Positions 26,685 to 35,395 are shown, numbered from the stretch's first letter. The stretch is 64,000 bases of DNA from Enterococcus termitis (GCF_001730305.1 NZ_MIJY01000034.1:62001-126000), one strand, 5' to 3'. Made by a program: numbers and translations. The notes: generated by a model not told the origin, from the letters alone.

Positions 26685-29024
26685 TTATTCTCCAAAAAGA
26701 TTTACCGCATAGTCCCAACTGTAGGCTCTAGGTGCAGTATCACCCGCTCCAAATTTTGGTTTAATAAACATCGTCAACCAGTACTCAGATGTGGCTGAAT
26801 AGTCTATCGTTAGTTGTTCGTCAAAGGTCAAATCAACTAAATTACTTGATACATGCTTTTCAGAGATCTTACTTTTATCAGAAGTAAGGATATATCCGGA
26901 AAATTCATAATATTCAGGAATCCTTCCTTTAAGCGCTAACTGAACTTGTTGATCCATCAAATGAATTGCGTATTGATCAAAAACAGATTGATCAATTTCT
27001 ATAGGCGAATCCTTAATAGAACTCTTCGACGTCAGATATACTTCACCACCATTTGAATATTTGGCTTGATAAAAAGCTTTCTCTGGCACAACAAGTTCTT
27101 CGTTAGGACTTAGAACCGCTTGTCGAATATTTAAATAGCCATTTAATAGTATTGCAGTATTAGATACAACAATCTGTTGATGAGCATAGCTATCTGGATC
27201 AGTGCCAAAATTAAAGACTGCGCTTACTTGATCATTGATCTTAATCTCTACGTCATACTTTTGACTACTAGATAATTGTTCACTTACTGTATAATCAGTA
27301 TTATTTTTCCAAGGGTGAACAATAGAAATACGATTGCCATCAGCTTTTATTTGGAACTGGTCTGATTGTGTATAATTAATCTCTCCAGGTGCGAGTGCTT
27401 TGTCCTCATAACTCACGTTAAAGCGTTCATCACTCGTTGTGATTGGATTATCATTTGCATCAAACAACTTCTTTTCTAAATGAACAATAATGGGTTTTAC
27501 TGATCCAAAAGTAGTATCAACACCTTGCTTTTGCTGGTCGAAATCTAGGTATTCAAACATATAATTGCGGCCAATCACTGTTGATTTACCTGCTATATTT
27601 GCATAATCACTCGTAATAATTCCAGGCTTCAACACATTATTATTCGCACTTACACGGTAGGTCATGCTTGCTTTCATATGTTCTTTATTGCTTGGAATCG
27701 GCGTAGCTAATGTTCCAGCATTCCAAAAAATTTCATTTGTTGCTGAATTATAGGTTATGCTTCCTTGAGAGACGTTGGTATTCGTTAACGTTCCTTCAAT
27801 TTCAAAACCTTCTACTATTTTTTCTGTATAGCTACTTTGTTGAGCAGTATAAATCATTTTTTCACTGATTTCTTTAAGAATCCCTTCTACTTCGTCCGTA
27901 TCGGCATTATAGTTATTTCCATTTGTCGCTACTTCTTTTAACGTCTTTTCAGCCACTTGGACAACATCCTCTGAAGAAGAGGTCAATGAAAGATCAATAC
28001 CAATCGTATAGATTTCATCCAGCAATTTTTTTGACGTGTCTTTGCTAAACGCCATATCTTTTATCAATTTAGATTCTGCAATTGTACTATTTGAATGATT
28101 AAAAAAACGATATACTTCATTATTAATCAATTCTGGATACTGTAATTTAACTTCTGGTGTAATATTGTCACTTGTCATTGGAGGCGCAACAAATCCAAAA
28201 CCATTGATCATTCTAAAGCGATAACTTCCAGCCGAACCCTGATAAGGAACGATTTTATCATAATCAAACGCATCAATTGAATCAATGGTTTCATATTGAA
28301 TAATTTTGTTGTTATAAACTCCGAAGAAATCCATATTAACTTTATTATTCGTATAAGGAATCATCCACTTTTCATCTACAGGCAGCGCACTATCTGTTGG
28401 AACACCATCAGAAAGTAAAATCATACTACGACTGACTTCTCCTCCACTTACACCAGTCAAACGAGCATTGGAAGGATCATTCATCTCCTCCGCTGTTTTT
28501 CTTAACGCTAACTGAATATTCGTTCCATCTCCTGTCTTCACTGATATACTATCAATGTAAGCTAAAAGTTCATCTCTTTGTGAGGAAGTCTTGTAAGATA
28601 CAATGTCGTTTACTTCACGACCAAATAGTAAGAAACCAACACGATTATCATAGCCATCTTGCAGTACTTCAGTGACAAATGTTTTAGCTGTTTCTTTTAA
28701 CATCTCTAGTCTTGTCTTTCCCGTACTCGAAACGATGCCCAACATACTGCCAGATACATCTAAAGCGATAAAAATATCTTGAGATGGTGGTGGAAAATGA
28801 TTCTTCGCTTCCAAATCAACGGTCACATCCCATTGGTTGACCATGCCGTCAACAGGCGTAACCTTTTTTGTTACTCTGACTTCTCCAGGTGCTAACTCAC
28901 TTTTAGTTTCTGCCTTAATAATTTGTTGAGAACTTGATAGCAGATTGCTCGAAAAGAAGGCGCCTAATAAGATGAAAAGAAGTACAATCAATACTTTAGC
29001 TTTTGACATTGCTTTTTTTCTCAT
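26685..29024 (-). CDS. Von Willebrand factor A-domain surface protein of the fibre operon
   Basis: 779 residues. A signal peptide (KVLIVLLFILLGAFFSSNLL) is followed by a vWA domain at about 75-380 with the MIDAS motif DVSGS, a downstream Thr in TGDGTN and Asp in LSDGVP. A long insertion separates the last motif from the end of the domain (IYTIGIDL). The C-terminal half contains beta-rich segments akin to pilin-tip or SpaA-like domains. There is no LPXTG motif or membrane tail; it ends AVNLFGE. Tip adhesins of Gram-positive pili have this vWA plan, but their sortase anchors are missing here. It starts 11 bp after the preceding gene and is last in the operon. Confidence 0.85.
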   Translation of the reverse strand: MRKKAMSKAKVLIVLLFILLGAFFSSNLLSSSQQIIKAETKSELAPGEVRVTKKVTPVDGMVNQWDVTVDLEAKNHFPPPSQDIFIALDVSGSMLGIVSSTGKTRLEMLKETAKTFVTEVLQDGYDNRVGFLLFGREVNDIVSYKTSSQRDELLAYIDSISVKTGDGTNIQLALRKTAEEMNDPSNARLTGVSGGEVSRSMILLSDGVPTDSALPVDEKWMIPYTNNKVNMDFFGVYNNKIIQYETIDSIDAFDYDKIVPYQGSAGSYRFRMINGFGFVAPPMTSDNITPEVKLQYPELINNEVYRFFNHSNSTIAESKLIKDMAFSKDTSKKLLDEIYTIGIDLSLTSSSEDVVQVAEKTLKEVATNGNNYNADTDEVEGILKEISEKMIYTAQQSSYTEKIVEGFEIEGTLTNTNVSQGSITYNSATNEIFWNAGTLATPIPSNKEHMKASMTYRVSANNNVLKPGIITSDYANIAGKSTVIGRNYMFEYLDFDQQKQGVDTTFGSVKPIIVHLEKKLFDANDNPITTSDERFNVSYEDKALAPGEINYTQSDQFQIKADGNRISIVHPWKNNTDYTVSEQLSSSQKYDVEIKINDQVSAVFNFGTDPDSYAHQQIVVSNTAILLNGYLNIRQAVLSPNEELVVPEKAFYQAKYSNGGEVYLTSKSSIKDSPIEIDQSVFDQYAIHLMDQQVQLALKGRIPEYYEFSGYILTSDKSKISEKHVSSNLVDLTFDEQLTIDYSATSEYWLTMFIKPKFGAGDTAPRAYSWDYAVNLFGE

Positions 29025-29035
29025 TTTTTCACCCT

Positions 29036-29719
29036 CTATTCCTTAATAACTTGCGGTTCTAATACTTGATCGATAGGTAATAGCACTCCAACTGTCGGTT
29101 TTTGTCCATTCCACCAGGCATCCCTATAGGCATAAGCAGTTGTGTTAACACTTTCTACCTTTAGTTCAAACGTTAATATCGCACCAGTGTAATTGGTATC
29201 GATCGATTGACTGTTCATGCGTACTTTTTCAAATAGGGAGCTCGTCTTTTCTCCTGTTTTTAATGCTTGTTTATAGTAATAAAAACCGTCTTGCCCATCA
29301 ATCCAATCCACATCGTTAAAGTCAATACTTAAAACGGGTGCTGACCCATTCATTGTTGCAGGCAACAAAATCGTTTGATTAGTCATCGTGTCCTTGGTCG
29401 TAATTACTGGGGAAACAAGGACACGGACAAAGGCTAGATCTTCTCCATCATTTTTCACACGTACTATTTTTTTATAGTCGATATCTGCTTCAAATTTTTT
29501 ACTTGGCTGAAAATCTTCTTCGATCGATGTTTTAAAATCAGCAATTTTAAAATTATTTTCTTTTGAATCTTGTCCTGTCAAAGCTGCATAGGTTTGGTAC
29601 ATTCCGATTCCTAGACAAACGAGGATAGTTAATGTGCTAAGTAGTAGGATTAAAAACTTTTTTGATTTTAATCGTGAAATAACGACGTGAGATTTCAAGA
29701 AGTATTTACGTTTTTTCAT
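29036..29719 (-). CDS. TasA/BsaA-like SipW-dependent protein (short)
   Basis: 227 residues. The N-terminus is basic, then hydrophobic (FLILLLSTLTILVCLGIGMY), then TYAALTGQDSKENNF. It resembles the TYAW....D...NHF start shared by the two larger paralogues and is typical of SipW-processed proteins. The body (FEADIDYKKIVRVKNDGEDL, FVRVLVSP) fits the TasA/camelysin-like beta-sandwich. It may be a minor or capping subunit of the fibre. It sits between the 286-residue paralogue and the vWA gene in the same operon. Confidence 0.72.
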   Translation of the reverse strand: MKKRKYFLKSHVVISRLKSKKFLILLLSTLTILVCLGIGMYQTYAALTGQDSKENNFKIADFKTSIEEDFQPSKKFEADIDYKKIVRVKNDGEDLAFVRVLVSPVITTKDTMTNQTILLPATMNGSAPVLSIDFNDVDWIDGQDGFYYYKQALKTGEKTSSLFEKVRMNSQSIDTNYTGAILTFELKVESVNTTAYAYRDAWWNGQKPTVGVLLPIDQVLEPQVIKE

Positions 29720-29731
29720 TTTCTATTCCTC

Positions 29732-30592
29732 CTACTTATTTTTTATGAACTCTTTATACATCTCATAAATTTCTCCTGTTTCAGATATATTCCATGCTGA
29801 TACGATTGTTTTTGTTGTATCATGTGCATCTAATTCCACATCGATTTCATACACTGAACCTTTATAGCTATTTGGCGCACTGGCGCTTAAGGTGACATCG
29901 TTCAAAACAGCAGAGGTCGTTTGCCCTGACTCTAAAACTTCTGAATAGTAGAAATAACCATCCTTATACAACCAATAATTTTTTGTGCCTGTTGCTGGCT
30001 TGCTTAAATAAACATCTTCAGAAACGTTTAATTTAAACCATTTTAAAAGAGAGTTCTCACGTTGACTATCATTCATCTTAAACATGTCTGTTCCTGTTGT
30101 TTTGTCCGAAATATAGGCATCCTTTACGACATAAAATGTTCCACCAGCATCATATGTACCATTTGCAGTGGCAGCTGCTTTCCATGTCTCTTTATTCTCA
30201 TAAATCAAGGTTGGGGCCTTTTCATTAGGAACTGTCAACAGATGACCGTTACCAGTTTGATCAGTCGTATCGATTTTAAATAAAGCGATATATTCATAAA
30301 AGGATAGTCTTACAAAGGAGGGAACACTACCAATATTTTTCGCTTTAACTAATTTCTTTTCTGTTCTTGCCGGTCGCCATTGATTCACTTGTTCAAAATC
30401 TTCTATGATTTCAACTGAGAGAATGCCTCCCTCAAAATGATTTTCTTTATCATCTTCAGCTGTTAGCCAAGCATACGTATTTCCTAAAACCATCAAACTA
30501 GAAAAGAATAGCGCTGCAATAAAAAGAAACAGTTTGTGATTTTTTGTCAAGTTTTGCTTTAAAAGATTGGCGAATTGCTTGCTTCTCTTCAT
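29732..30592 (-). CDS. BsaA-like SipW-dependent fibre protein (second copy)
   Basis: 286 residues. The signal region LFLFIAALFFSSLMVLGN is followed by TYAWLTAEDDKENHFEGG, the N-terminal signature of the BsaA/TasA group whose cleavage needs SipW. The mature part (KLVKAKNIGSVPSFVRLSFY, YWLYKDGYFYYSEVL, ATTSAVLNDVTLSA-like) parallels the 348-residue paralogue. BsaA of Clostridium perfringens is known to assemble into biofilm fibres. A minor or alternative subunit role is inferred from its position and size. Confidence 0.8.
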   Translation of the reverse strand: MKRSKQFANLLKQNLTKNHKLFLFIAALFFSSLMVLGNTYAWLTAEDDKENHFEGGILSVEIIEDFEQVNQWRPARTEKKLVKAKNIGSVPSFVRLSFYEYIALFKIDTTDQTGNGHLLTVPNEKAPTLIYENKETWKAAATANGTYDAGGTFYVVKDAYISDKTTGTDMFKMNDSQRENSLLKWFKLNVSEDVYLSKPATGTKNYWLYKDGYFYYSEVLESGQTTSAVLNDVTLSASAPNSYKGSVYEIDVELDAHDTTKTIVSAWNISETGEIYEMYKEFIKNK

Positions 30593-30635
30593 CTTTTTGG
30601 TCCTCCTAATAATTTGATCGTTCTAAGAAATACAT

Positions 30636-31385
30636 TTATTTCCCAATTTCATTTTTCTTTTTTTGCAAATAACGATGTTTGATAATCAATAAAAACAGTA
30701 CAATGCAGCATAATCCTAAAGACATAATTAATAGAGCGTTTTTCCACTCTTCACCTGTTGATGGGAGGCGTAATAACTCTTTGATTTGATCGACAAACGT
30801 TTGTTCTTCGTCACTATCATCCGTTCCGGTTGACGGTAGCGTCGCTTTTACCGCACTAAAATACCAAACGTTTTCCACTACATTTTTTTCAAAGAATTCA
30901 CTATTTCCATACTTATTTCCATCTAATTCAAAATACACCTTTAATACTTTTGTCTCTCCACTCACTAAAACCCCCAGATTCAGAGGCTGCGCCTTATTTT
31001 GTAGATTTACTGTATCGCTTTTGCCAGATAAAGGTCCCTTATACAATTCTTTGCCATCATAAACCAGACGCATTTGCACTGCTTCAGCTAGATTTATGCT
31101 CCCTTCAATGAAATCAGGCTGACTCGAATAAAATGTGACTAAGTAGCTAGTATCTTTCTCAACATTTAAAAAGTTAATCGTTGTTTCCCATTGTTTGCCT
31201 GGCATAATATCATTGATTTCAATTAAATATTTTCCATCTGCTTGTACTTTAAAGGCCTTATCGTCACCAATGACCATACCAGAAGGAAGAGACTCTGCTT
31301 TTGCAAACACTGGGCAAAAAAGAGTAAATATGATTAATATAAATAGAACATTACCAACAATTCTTCTTTTTTGCCCATTTTTCAT
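30636..31385 (-). CDS. LPXTG-anchored accessory protein of the fibre locus
   Basis: 249 residues. A signal peptide (VLFILIIFTLFCPVFAKAES) leads to a beta-rich mature domain. Near the C-terminus there are two LPSTG motifs; the second (LPSTGEEWKN) is followed by a hydrophobic stretch and a Lys/Arg-rich tail, a complete sorting signal. It is the only protein of the locus with a wall-sorting signal and may be the base that ties the SipW-dependent fibre to peptidoglycan via a housekeeping sortase encoded elsewhere. It lies between the two BsaA-like genes. Confidence 0.82.
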   Translation of the reverse strand: MKNGQKRRIVGNVLFILIIFTLFCPVFAKAESLPSGMVIGDDKAFKVQADGKYLIEINDIMPGKQWETTINFLNVEKDTSYLVTFYSSQPDFIEGSINLAEAVQMRLVYDGKELYKGPLSGKSDTVNLQNKAQPLNLGVLVSGETKVLKVYFELDGNKYGNSEFFEKNVVENVWYFSAVKATLPSTGTDDSDEEQTFVDQIKELLRLPSTGEEWKNALLIMSLGLCCIVLFLLIIKHRYLQKKKNEIGK

Positions 31386-31428
31386 TCTTCTTCCCCCTAG
31401 TAAAACTCATCAAACGTTTTTATTATAC

Positions 31429-32475
31429 TTATTTTTCAGGTGTAATTGCTTTTAGTGCATCTGATAATGTAGTGTTGCTTGTTCCTACCCATTCATCCAC
31501 AGCGCCCTGGAAGGCTTGAATACCTTTAGCATTTACTGTTAAATCATATTTTAGTTTACTATAGCTGTTATCATAGTTTCCTACTAAAGCAACAGCATTA
31601 ATGATTTGAGTTGTATTATTCCCAGCAGAAACAACACTTGTGTAATAGAAGTAACCATCCGCAGTATTGAAATACCACTTGTTAGGAGTTGTTGGATCAT
31701 CCGTAATATTGTTGAATGTAATTTGAATATTGTTGTCAATCATTGATTTTACATTCCAAGCATCGGTACCCACAGCTGTGAAAGCTGGGTTGTATGGATC
31801 AGTTGTCCAGTCTCCAGTCGTTGCAGCAGCATATTCTAAATCAACATAGCTTAATGAAGCTGCCCCGCTACGAATCTTGATCTCATCAGAAGCATTTCTG
31901 TCAAAGCCTGTAATACCTGAAGCATGGAATAATTCCCCATCATTTCTTTCCCAAACATAGCGATAAGTGTATGTAACTTCCCCTGTAGGTTCTGTCACTT
32001 TACTTTCTTTTGCTTTCAGCGTATACGTACCTGTGAATGCTCCATCTAAAACTGAAATCGTTGGCGCGCCGCCTTCAAATGTTGAATTAGTAAAATCACT
32101 TGATGTTGGCAACGCTGTACCTGGAACTAAATAAGTATTTGCCAATGTCTTTCCTTCTAAAGCTGTACCTGTTGTAATTCTTTTAGATTCATGATCTTTT
32201 AGTTTTGCTAAAGATTCATCAAAGGTTACCCGCACGAGTTGATCAAACGAACCAATATTGGCGATTGTAACTTTTTTCGCTACTTCTCCTTCCCAATCGG
32301 TAGGTGGTGTAAATGTTTCCACTACCTCAATGTCATCTCCCGTAGCAATTTGGCCTTCAAAGTGGTTGGTTTCGCTATCTGAGCTTTGGAACCAGGCAAA
32401 TGTTCCTGCTAGAATTGCCAGCAATGCAAAACCGCTAGCCGCAGCAATTGTCTTTTTCTTGTTCATTTTTTTCAT
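31429..32475 (-). CDS. BsaA-like SipW-dependent fibre protein (main subunit candidate)
   Basis: 348 residues. The signal region (TIAAASGFALLAILAG) leads to TFAWFQSSDSETNHFEGQ, the motif of SipW-cleaved BsaA/TasA proteins. The mature domain is rich in Thr, Asn and beta-strands (KKVTIANIGSFDQLVRVTFD, WYFNTADGYFYYTSVVSAGN). It lies directly after sipW and is the largest of the three paralogues, so it is the best candidate for the major fibre subunit. In Clostridium perfringens a sipW-bsaA pair builds a biofilm-promoting polymer. A strong GGAGG ribosome site precedes the ATG. Confidence 0.83.
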   Translation of the reverse strand: MKKMNKKKTIAAASGFALLAILAGTFAWFQSSDSETNHFEGQIATGDDIEVVETFTPPTDWEGEVAKKVTIANIGSFDQLVRVTFDESLAKLKDHESKRITTGTALEGKTLANTYLVPGTALPTSSDFTNSTFEGGAPTISVLDGAFTGTYTLKAKESKVTEPTGEVTYTYRYVWERNDGELFHASGITGFDRNASDEIKIRSGAASLSYVDLEYAAATTGDWTTDPYNPAFTAVGTDAWNVKSMIDNNIQITFNNITDDPTTPNKWYFNTADGYFYYTSVVSAGNNTTQIINAVALVGNYDNSYSKLKYDLTVNAKGIQAFQGAVDEWVGTSNTTLSDALKAITPEK

Positions 32476-32559
32476 TTGTGAAAAATCCTCCTTGTAAAAA
32501 CTTTTTTTATATTTTCTTTTTATTCTTCAACTTAGAAGATTAAAAAGTAAACACCATAA

Positions 32560-33270
32560 TTATTTGTTTAGTACATAATGTTTCATTACCGTAATAAACC
32601 CAAAAACTGAAAATAGAAAAACAATTGATAATAAAAGATTATTGGTAATAAAATTTAGAATGCCACCAATTTTAGGAAGAACAGCTATTTTCTTTCCAAC
32701 TACCTGTTCTGAATTGACTGGTGTATCTTCCACAAGATTGGCATCCCCTTGAGTGATATAATAGGTTCCTTCATGATTATCTAAATGATCCAATTTTTCT
32801 TTCACTCGGTGTGTTAAGAATGCTTTACTATTGATATTCGGACGGAAAGTAATGATATCTCCCACTTCCGCATCTTCACCTGCAATGTTTTTTACAATAA
32901 TCACATCACCTGCATGAAACCCACCCTTTTGCGTTTTAGGATCTCTTGGCACCATTGAATCAGTCAAAACACCAAAAAAACGATACCCAAGAAAACTTTT
33001 ATTTTGATCCTTACTTACAGCAAAAATGAGAGAGCCAATAACCATTAATAAGATCACGCCATAAAACAAACTGTTCATTATTAGTGAGCGAATTGGAGCA
33101 GACTTTTTTTTCGTATTGCGTTTGTTTTTAGTCTGGCCTTTTTTTGTCGTTGTCTTTTTTTTAGGTGACTTTCGCTTATTCTCTAAATTCTTTACGTTCT
33201 TTCCAGAACTCTTTTTCGTTGCAGTAGCCCGCTTCTTTTTTTGAATTTTTCTTTTGTTAGCTACTTCCAA
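32560..33270 (-). CDS. sipW: SipW-type signal peptidase I with Lys-rich cytoplasmic tail
   Basis: 236 residues from the TTG at 33270, placed eight bases after GGAGG; an upstream in-frame TTG at 33285 overlaps that site. About 60 N-terminal residues are extremely Lys/Thr-rich. A membrane helix (NSLFYGVILLMVIGSLIFAV) follows, then the catalytic domain with Ser in LTDSMVP, His (not Lys) in FLTHRV and Asp in TQGDAN, i.e. the ER/archaeal-type SipW class. A second helix ends the protein. Known SipW enzymes process TasA/BsaA-type precursors, three of which follow in the operon. The long basic tail is unusual and might contact the membrane, nucleic acid or a substrate. Confidence 0.9.
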   Translation of the reverse strand: MEVANKRKIQKKKRATATKKSSGKNVKNLENKRKSPKKKTTTKKGQTKNKRNTKKKSAPIRSLIMNSLFYGVILLMVIGSLIFAVSKDQNKSFLGYRFFGVLTDSMVPRDPKTQKGGFHAGDVIIVKNIAGEDAEVGDIITFRPNINSKAFLTHRVKEKLDHLDNHEGTYYITQGDANLVEDTPVNSEQVVGKKIAVLPKIGGILNFITNNLLLSIVFLFSVFGFITVMKHYVLNK

Positions 33271-33285
33271 TAAGTTCCCCTCCAA

Positions 33286-33668
33286 CGTTCTACACGCATA
33301 TTTAGACTTTCCTCAAAATCCATCTTTTGATAGTTGTTATTTTATAATTCAAAATTTCTCGATTTCGAATTAAAATAAAGCTAATTTTTATGACAATAGC
33401 CTTTATACACTGGGCTTTTCCTTTAAAGAAACTTTCAAAAAAACAATTGTTAAAGTAAATGGCAAATAATATGCACACAAAAAAAGCGCCGAGTCGGAAA
33501 AATACCGTCCCTACGCGATTCTTATTTTTATATTTTTAGAAAAATAACAAAAATGACAATTTCAAAAAAACAATAGTTTATTATAAAAATAAAGCCGCGT
33601 CAATGGTTTTTTATAAATAAAGGAGAAATAAGGATTCAGTTGGAATAATGTTAAGGAGAGTGTGGCCA
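33286..33668. other. Divergent control region between sipW and right recombinase
   Basis: No gene is supported here. It holds a direct repeat TTTCAAAAAAACAAT at 33433-33447 and 33560-33574 (continuing as [T/A]GTT). A GC-rich imperfect dyad at 33486-33517 is followed on the minus strand by seven T residues. Very AT-rich tracts surround both. The repeats may be recombinase-binding subsites and the dyad a leader terminator upstream of sipW; both are inference. Confidence 0.45.
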
Positions 33669-34232
33669 ATGACTGTCATAGGCTATATGCGGGTGAGTAC
33701 CCATCACCAAAAATTCGATTCTCAAGAAAGAGCTTTAAAAAAGTATGGCGTTGATCACATTTTTAAAGAGTATGAGAGTGGCAGAAAAACCTCTAGATCA
33801 GAGCTAGATAAGGCATTGAGTTTATTGAAGGAGGGAGATACATTAGTGATTTTTAAATTAGATCGCTTATCTAGGGGAACAAAACAATTGTTAACTCTAT
33901 TGGAAGAATTCAATCAAAAAGGAATTCATTTTGTCAGCATTCAAAACAATATTGATACTTCTACGGCAATGGGGAAATTTTTCTTTACAGTTATGAGCGC
34001 CTTTGCTGAAATGGAAGCGGAACTGATTCGTGAACGAGTAATGGCAGGTTTAGAAGTCGCTAAAGAAAATGGAAAACGCTTAGGACGACCGCCAAAAACG
34101 CAAGAACGTGAATTGGCTATCAAAATGTATCAAAGTCACTCTTTTTCAGTATCGGAAATTGCTGAAAAAACAAGGCTTTCTCTTCCTTCCGTGTATAAAA
34201 TTATTCATACACAAAAAGAAGAAGAACTGTAA
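33669..34232 (+). CDS. Serine recombinase (resolvase/invertase), right copy
   Basis: 187 residues from the ATG at 33669, which follows AAGGAG; the in-frame ATG at 33648 precedes that site. The catalytic Ser is in GYMRVSTHHQ, with the arginine motif LDRLSRG and the long helix GKFFFTVMSAFAEMEAELIR. A C-terminal helix-turn-helix is visible (FSVSEIAEKTRLSLPSVYKI). It is a close relative of the gene at 21860-22465, which has a different C-terminal DNA-recognition part, so the two probably bind different sites. A hairpin terminator follows at 34280-34332. Confidence 0.92.
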   Translation: MTVIGYMRVSTHHQKFDSQERALKKYGVDHIFKEYESGRKTSRSELDKALSLLKEGDTLVIFKLDRLSRGTKQLLTLLEEFNQKGIHFVSIQNNIDTSTAMGKFFFTVMSAFAEMEAELIRERVMAGLEVAKENGKRLGRPPKTQERELAIKMYQSHSFSVSEIAEKTRLSLPSVYKIIHTQKEEEL

Positions 34233-34279
34233 TCTAAGTTCAACATTTTTCATATTAAAGTAAATTAATGCAAACAATA

Positions 34280-34332
34280 AAAAATGCCTTTAAAAACTGG
34301 TACTGTAAAATACAAGTTTTGAAGGCATTTTT
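34280..34332 (+). terminator. Terminator after the right recombinase
   Basis: The arms AAAAATGCCTT...AAAACT / AGTTTTGAAGGCATTTTT pair with one bulge, and the downstream sequence is T-rich. It lies about 50 bp past the recombinase stop. Confidence 0.8.
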
Positions 34333-34591
34333 ATTGTTTTAATGAAATAATATATAATTTTTGGCTATGCCATCTGTAGCAATTTAAATAGTTATCACAC
34401 TGTGACTTACGATGCAAATACTACAAACTGCTTGATATCTTGAGCTTCTATTCTTCCAACTGCCCTTAAAGCTTACGTATCCAAACAGAGCTTAACAGCA
34501 GTAGCTTTAGCCGTATTCTATGCTCAATACAAATTCTATTTACTCATAAAAATCAAAACATGCAATGGCTTAAATCATTTTCCAGATACAA

Positions 34592-34620
34592 TTGTCATAT
34601 TTTTTCCATTAAACTATAAT
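34592..34620 (+). promoter_or_regulatory. Promoter of the orphan membrane-anchored gene
   Basis: TTGTCA (34592-34597), 17 bp, TATAAT (34615-34620), 37 bp before the start codon at 34658. Confidence 0.7.
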
Positions 34621-34657
34621 AGAGAAAGAAAGATATATCCACTAGGAGGCGATTTAG

Positions 34658-35299
34658 ATGAAAAAGAAACTCTTTGTTGTACTTGCTTCTATCCTGACAA
34701 TTGCCGTTTTCATTGTTCTATACTCTACTTCTAAGAACAATGACTCAGAAAAAATCATTGTTGAACAGCCAAAAACGAAAGCGCTATCAAACGAATCAAC
34801 CAAACTACATCAAACGCTAGTATCTGAAGGTGCGCAGGATTTCCATTATTTTACTATTACAAGCGCCAACAAGAAACCAATCTATGTCGAACTATCTAGA
34901 AAACGAGCGTTTAATAATGAATCAAAAAATGAAGATTTCCAACCGTTTTTAGCTTTTCCAAATGATAAAGATAGCCTTACATCACATTTAAGCCAAACCA
35001 ATACCCTCCTTGTTATTTTCAAAAAAGACGGGAACTTGCATGAACTTTTAACTTATGCGGATGCTACCTCACTTTTCAACTCAGGCAGCTCTGCTAATGA
35101 AAAAAGCTTTTGCAGCTTTATCCCTAACGTACATTCAGATACAAAGAAAAGTAGCACTTTAGGCTATAGTGTTTATACCGATAAAGAAAATATCATCAAT
35201 AAAATAGAAAATGAGCCTAATAAAATTGAACAACTAATTTCTGATGATGATATCGTTTATGAATACAAGGTAACGATTGAGCCCTCAGAGAAGGATTGA
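34658..35299 (+). CDS. Membrane-anchored or secreted protein of unknown function
   Basis: 213 residues. Residues about 4-24 are a hydrophobic signal/anchor (LFVVLASILTIAVFIVLYS) without a lipobox cysteine. The rest is a hydrophilic, presumably extracellular domain with several aromatic-rich strands (FHYFTITSANKKPIYVELSR, YEYKVTIEP). No family was recognised. It has its own promoter and ends in a shared terminator, so it is a single-gene unit. AGGAGG precedes the ATG. Confidence 0.75.
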   Translation: MKKKLFVVLASILTIAVFIVLYSTSKNNDSEKIIVEQPKTKALSNESTKLHQTLVSEGAQDFHYFTITSANKKPIYVELSRKRAFNNESKNEDFQPFLAFPNDKDSLTSHLSQTNTLLVIFKKDGNLHELLTYADATSLFNSGSSANEKSFCSFIPNVHSDTKKSSTLGYSVYTDKENIINKIENEPNKIEQLISDDDIVYEYKVTIEPSEKD

Positions 35300-35320
35300 T
35301 GCTTTACCACCGTTTTTTTG

Positions 35321-35375
35321 AAATAAATCAGGCTGAGAGATAATTCTATGAATTACATCTCAGCCTGATTTATTT
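35321..35375. terminator. Bidirectional terminator between convergent genes
   Basis: Perfect 18-bp arms (AAATAAATCAGGCTGAGA, 35321-35338, and 35358-35375) enclose a loop containing a further small dyad (TAATTC-TAT-GAATTA). T-rich sequence follows on the plus strand. It lies between the stop codons at 35299 and 35396. Confidence 0.88.
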
Positions 35376-35395
35376 TTATTGGTCCTCACTAAGCA

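Larger units (their letters stand above)
21860..34232. mobile_element. Putative island: SipW-dependent fibre locus bracketed by inverted serine recombinases
   Basis: The two ends are related serine recombinase genes pointing outward (left on minus, right on plus). Between them lie only surface-fibre genes and one regulator. Clear attachment-site repeats were not found by eye, so boundaries are those of the recombinase genes. Acquisition or inversion as a unit is inference. Confidence 0.45.
34233..34657. other. Intergenic stretch with terminator and promoter
   Basis: Apart from the terminator at 34280-34332 and the promoter at 34592-34620 nothing coding is supported in the about 260 bp between them. 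Confidence 0.5.

Noticed and set aside
22608-33270. Classical sortase-assembled pilus locus
   Set aside because: No class C sortase gene is in the block, and only one protein has an LPXTG signal. The subunits carry SipW-type N-termini instead.
33486-33497. GCGCCGAGTCGG, reminiscent of the tail of a Cas9 tracrRNA
   Set aside because: Only about nine bases match, there are no repeats, anti-repeat or cas genes nearby, and the flanking structure does not fold like a tracrRNA end.
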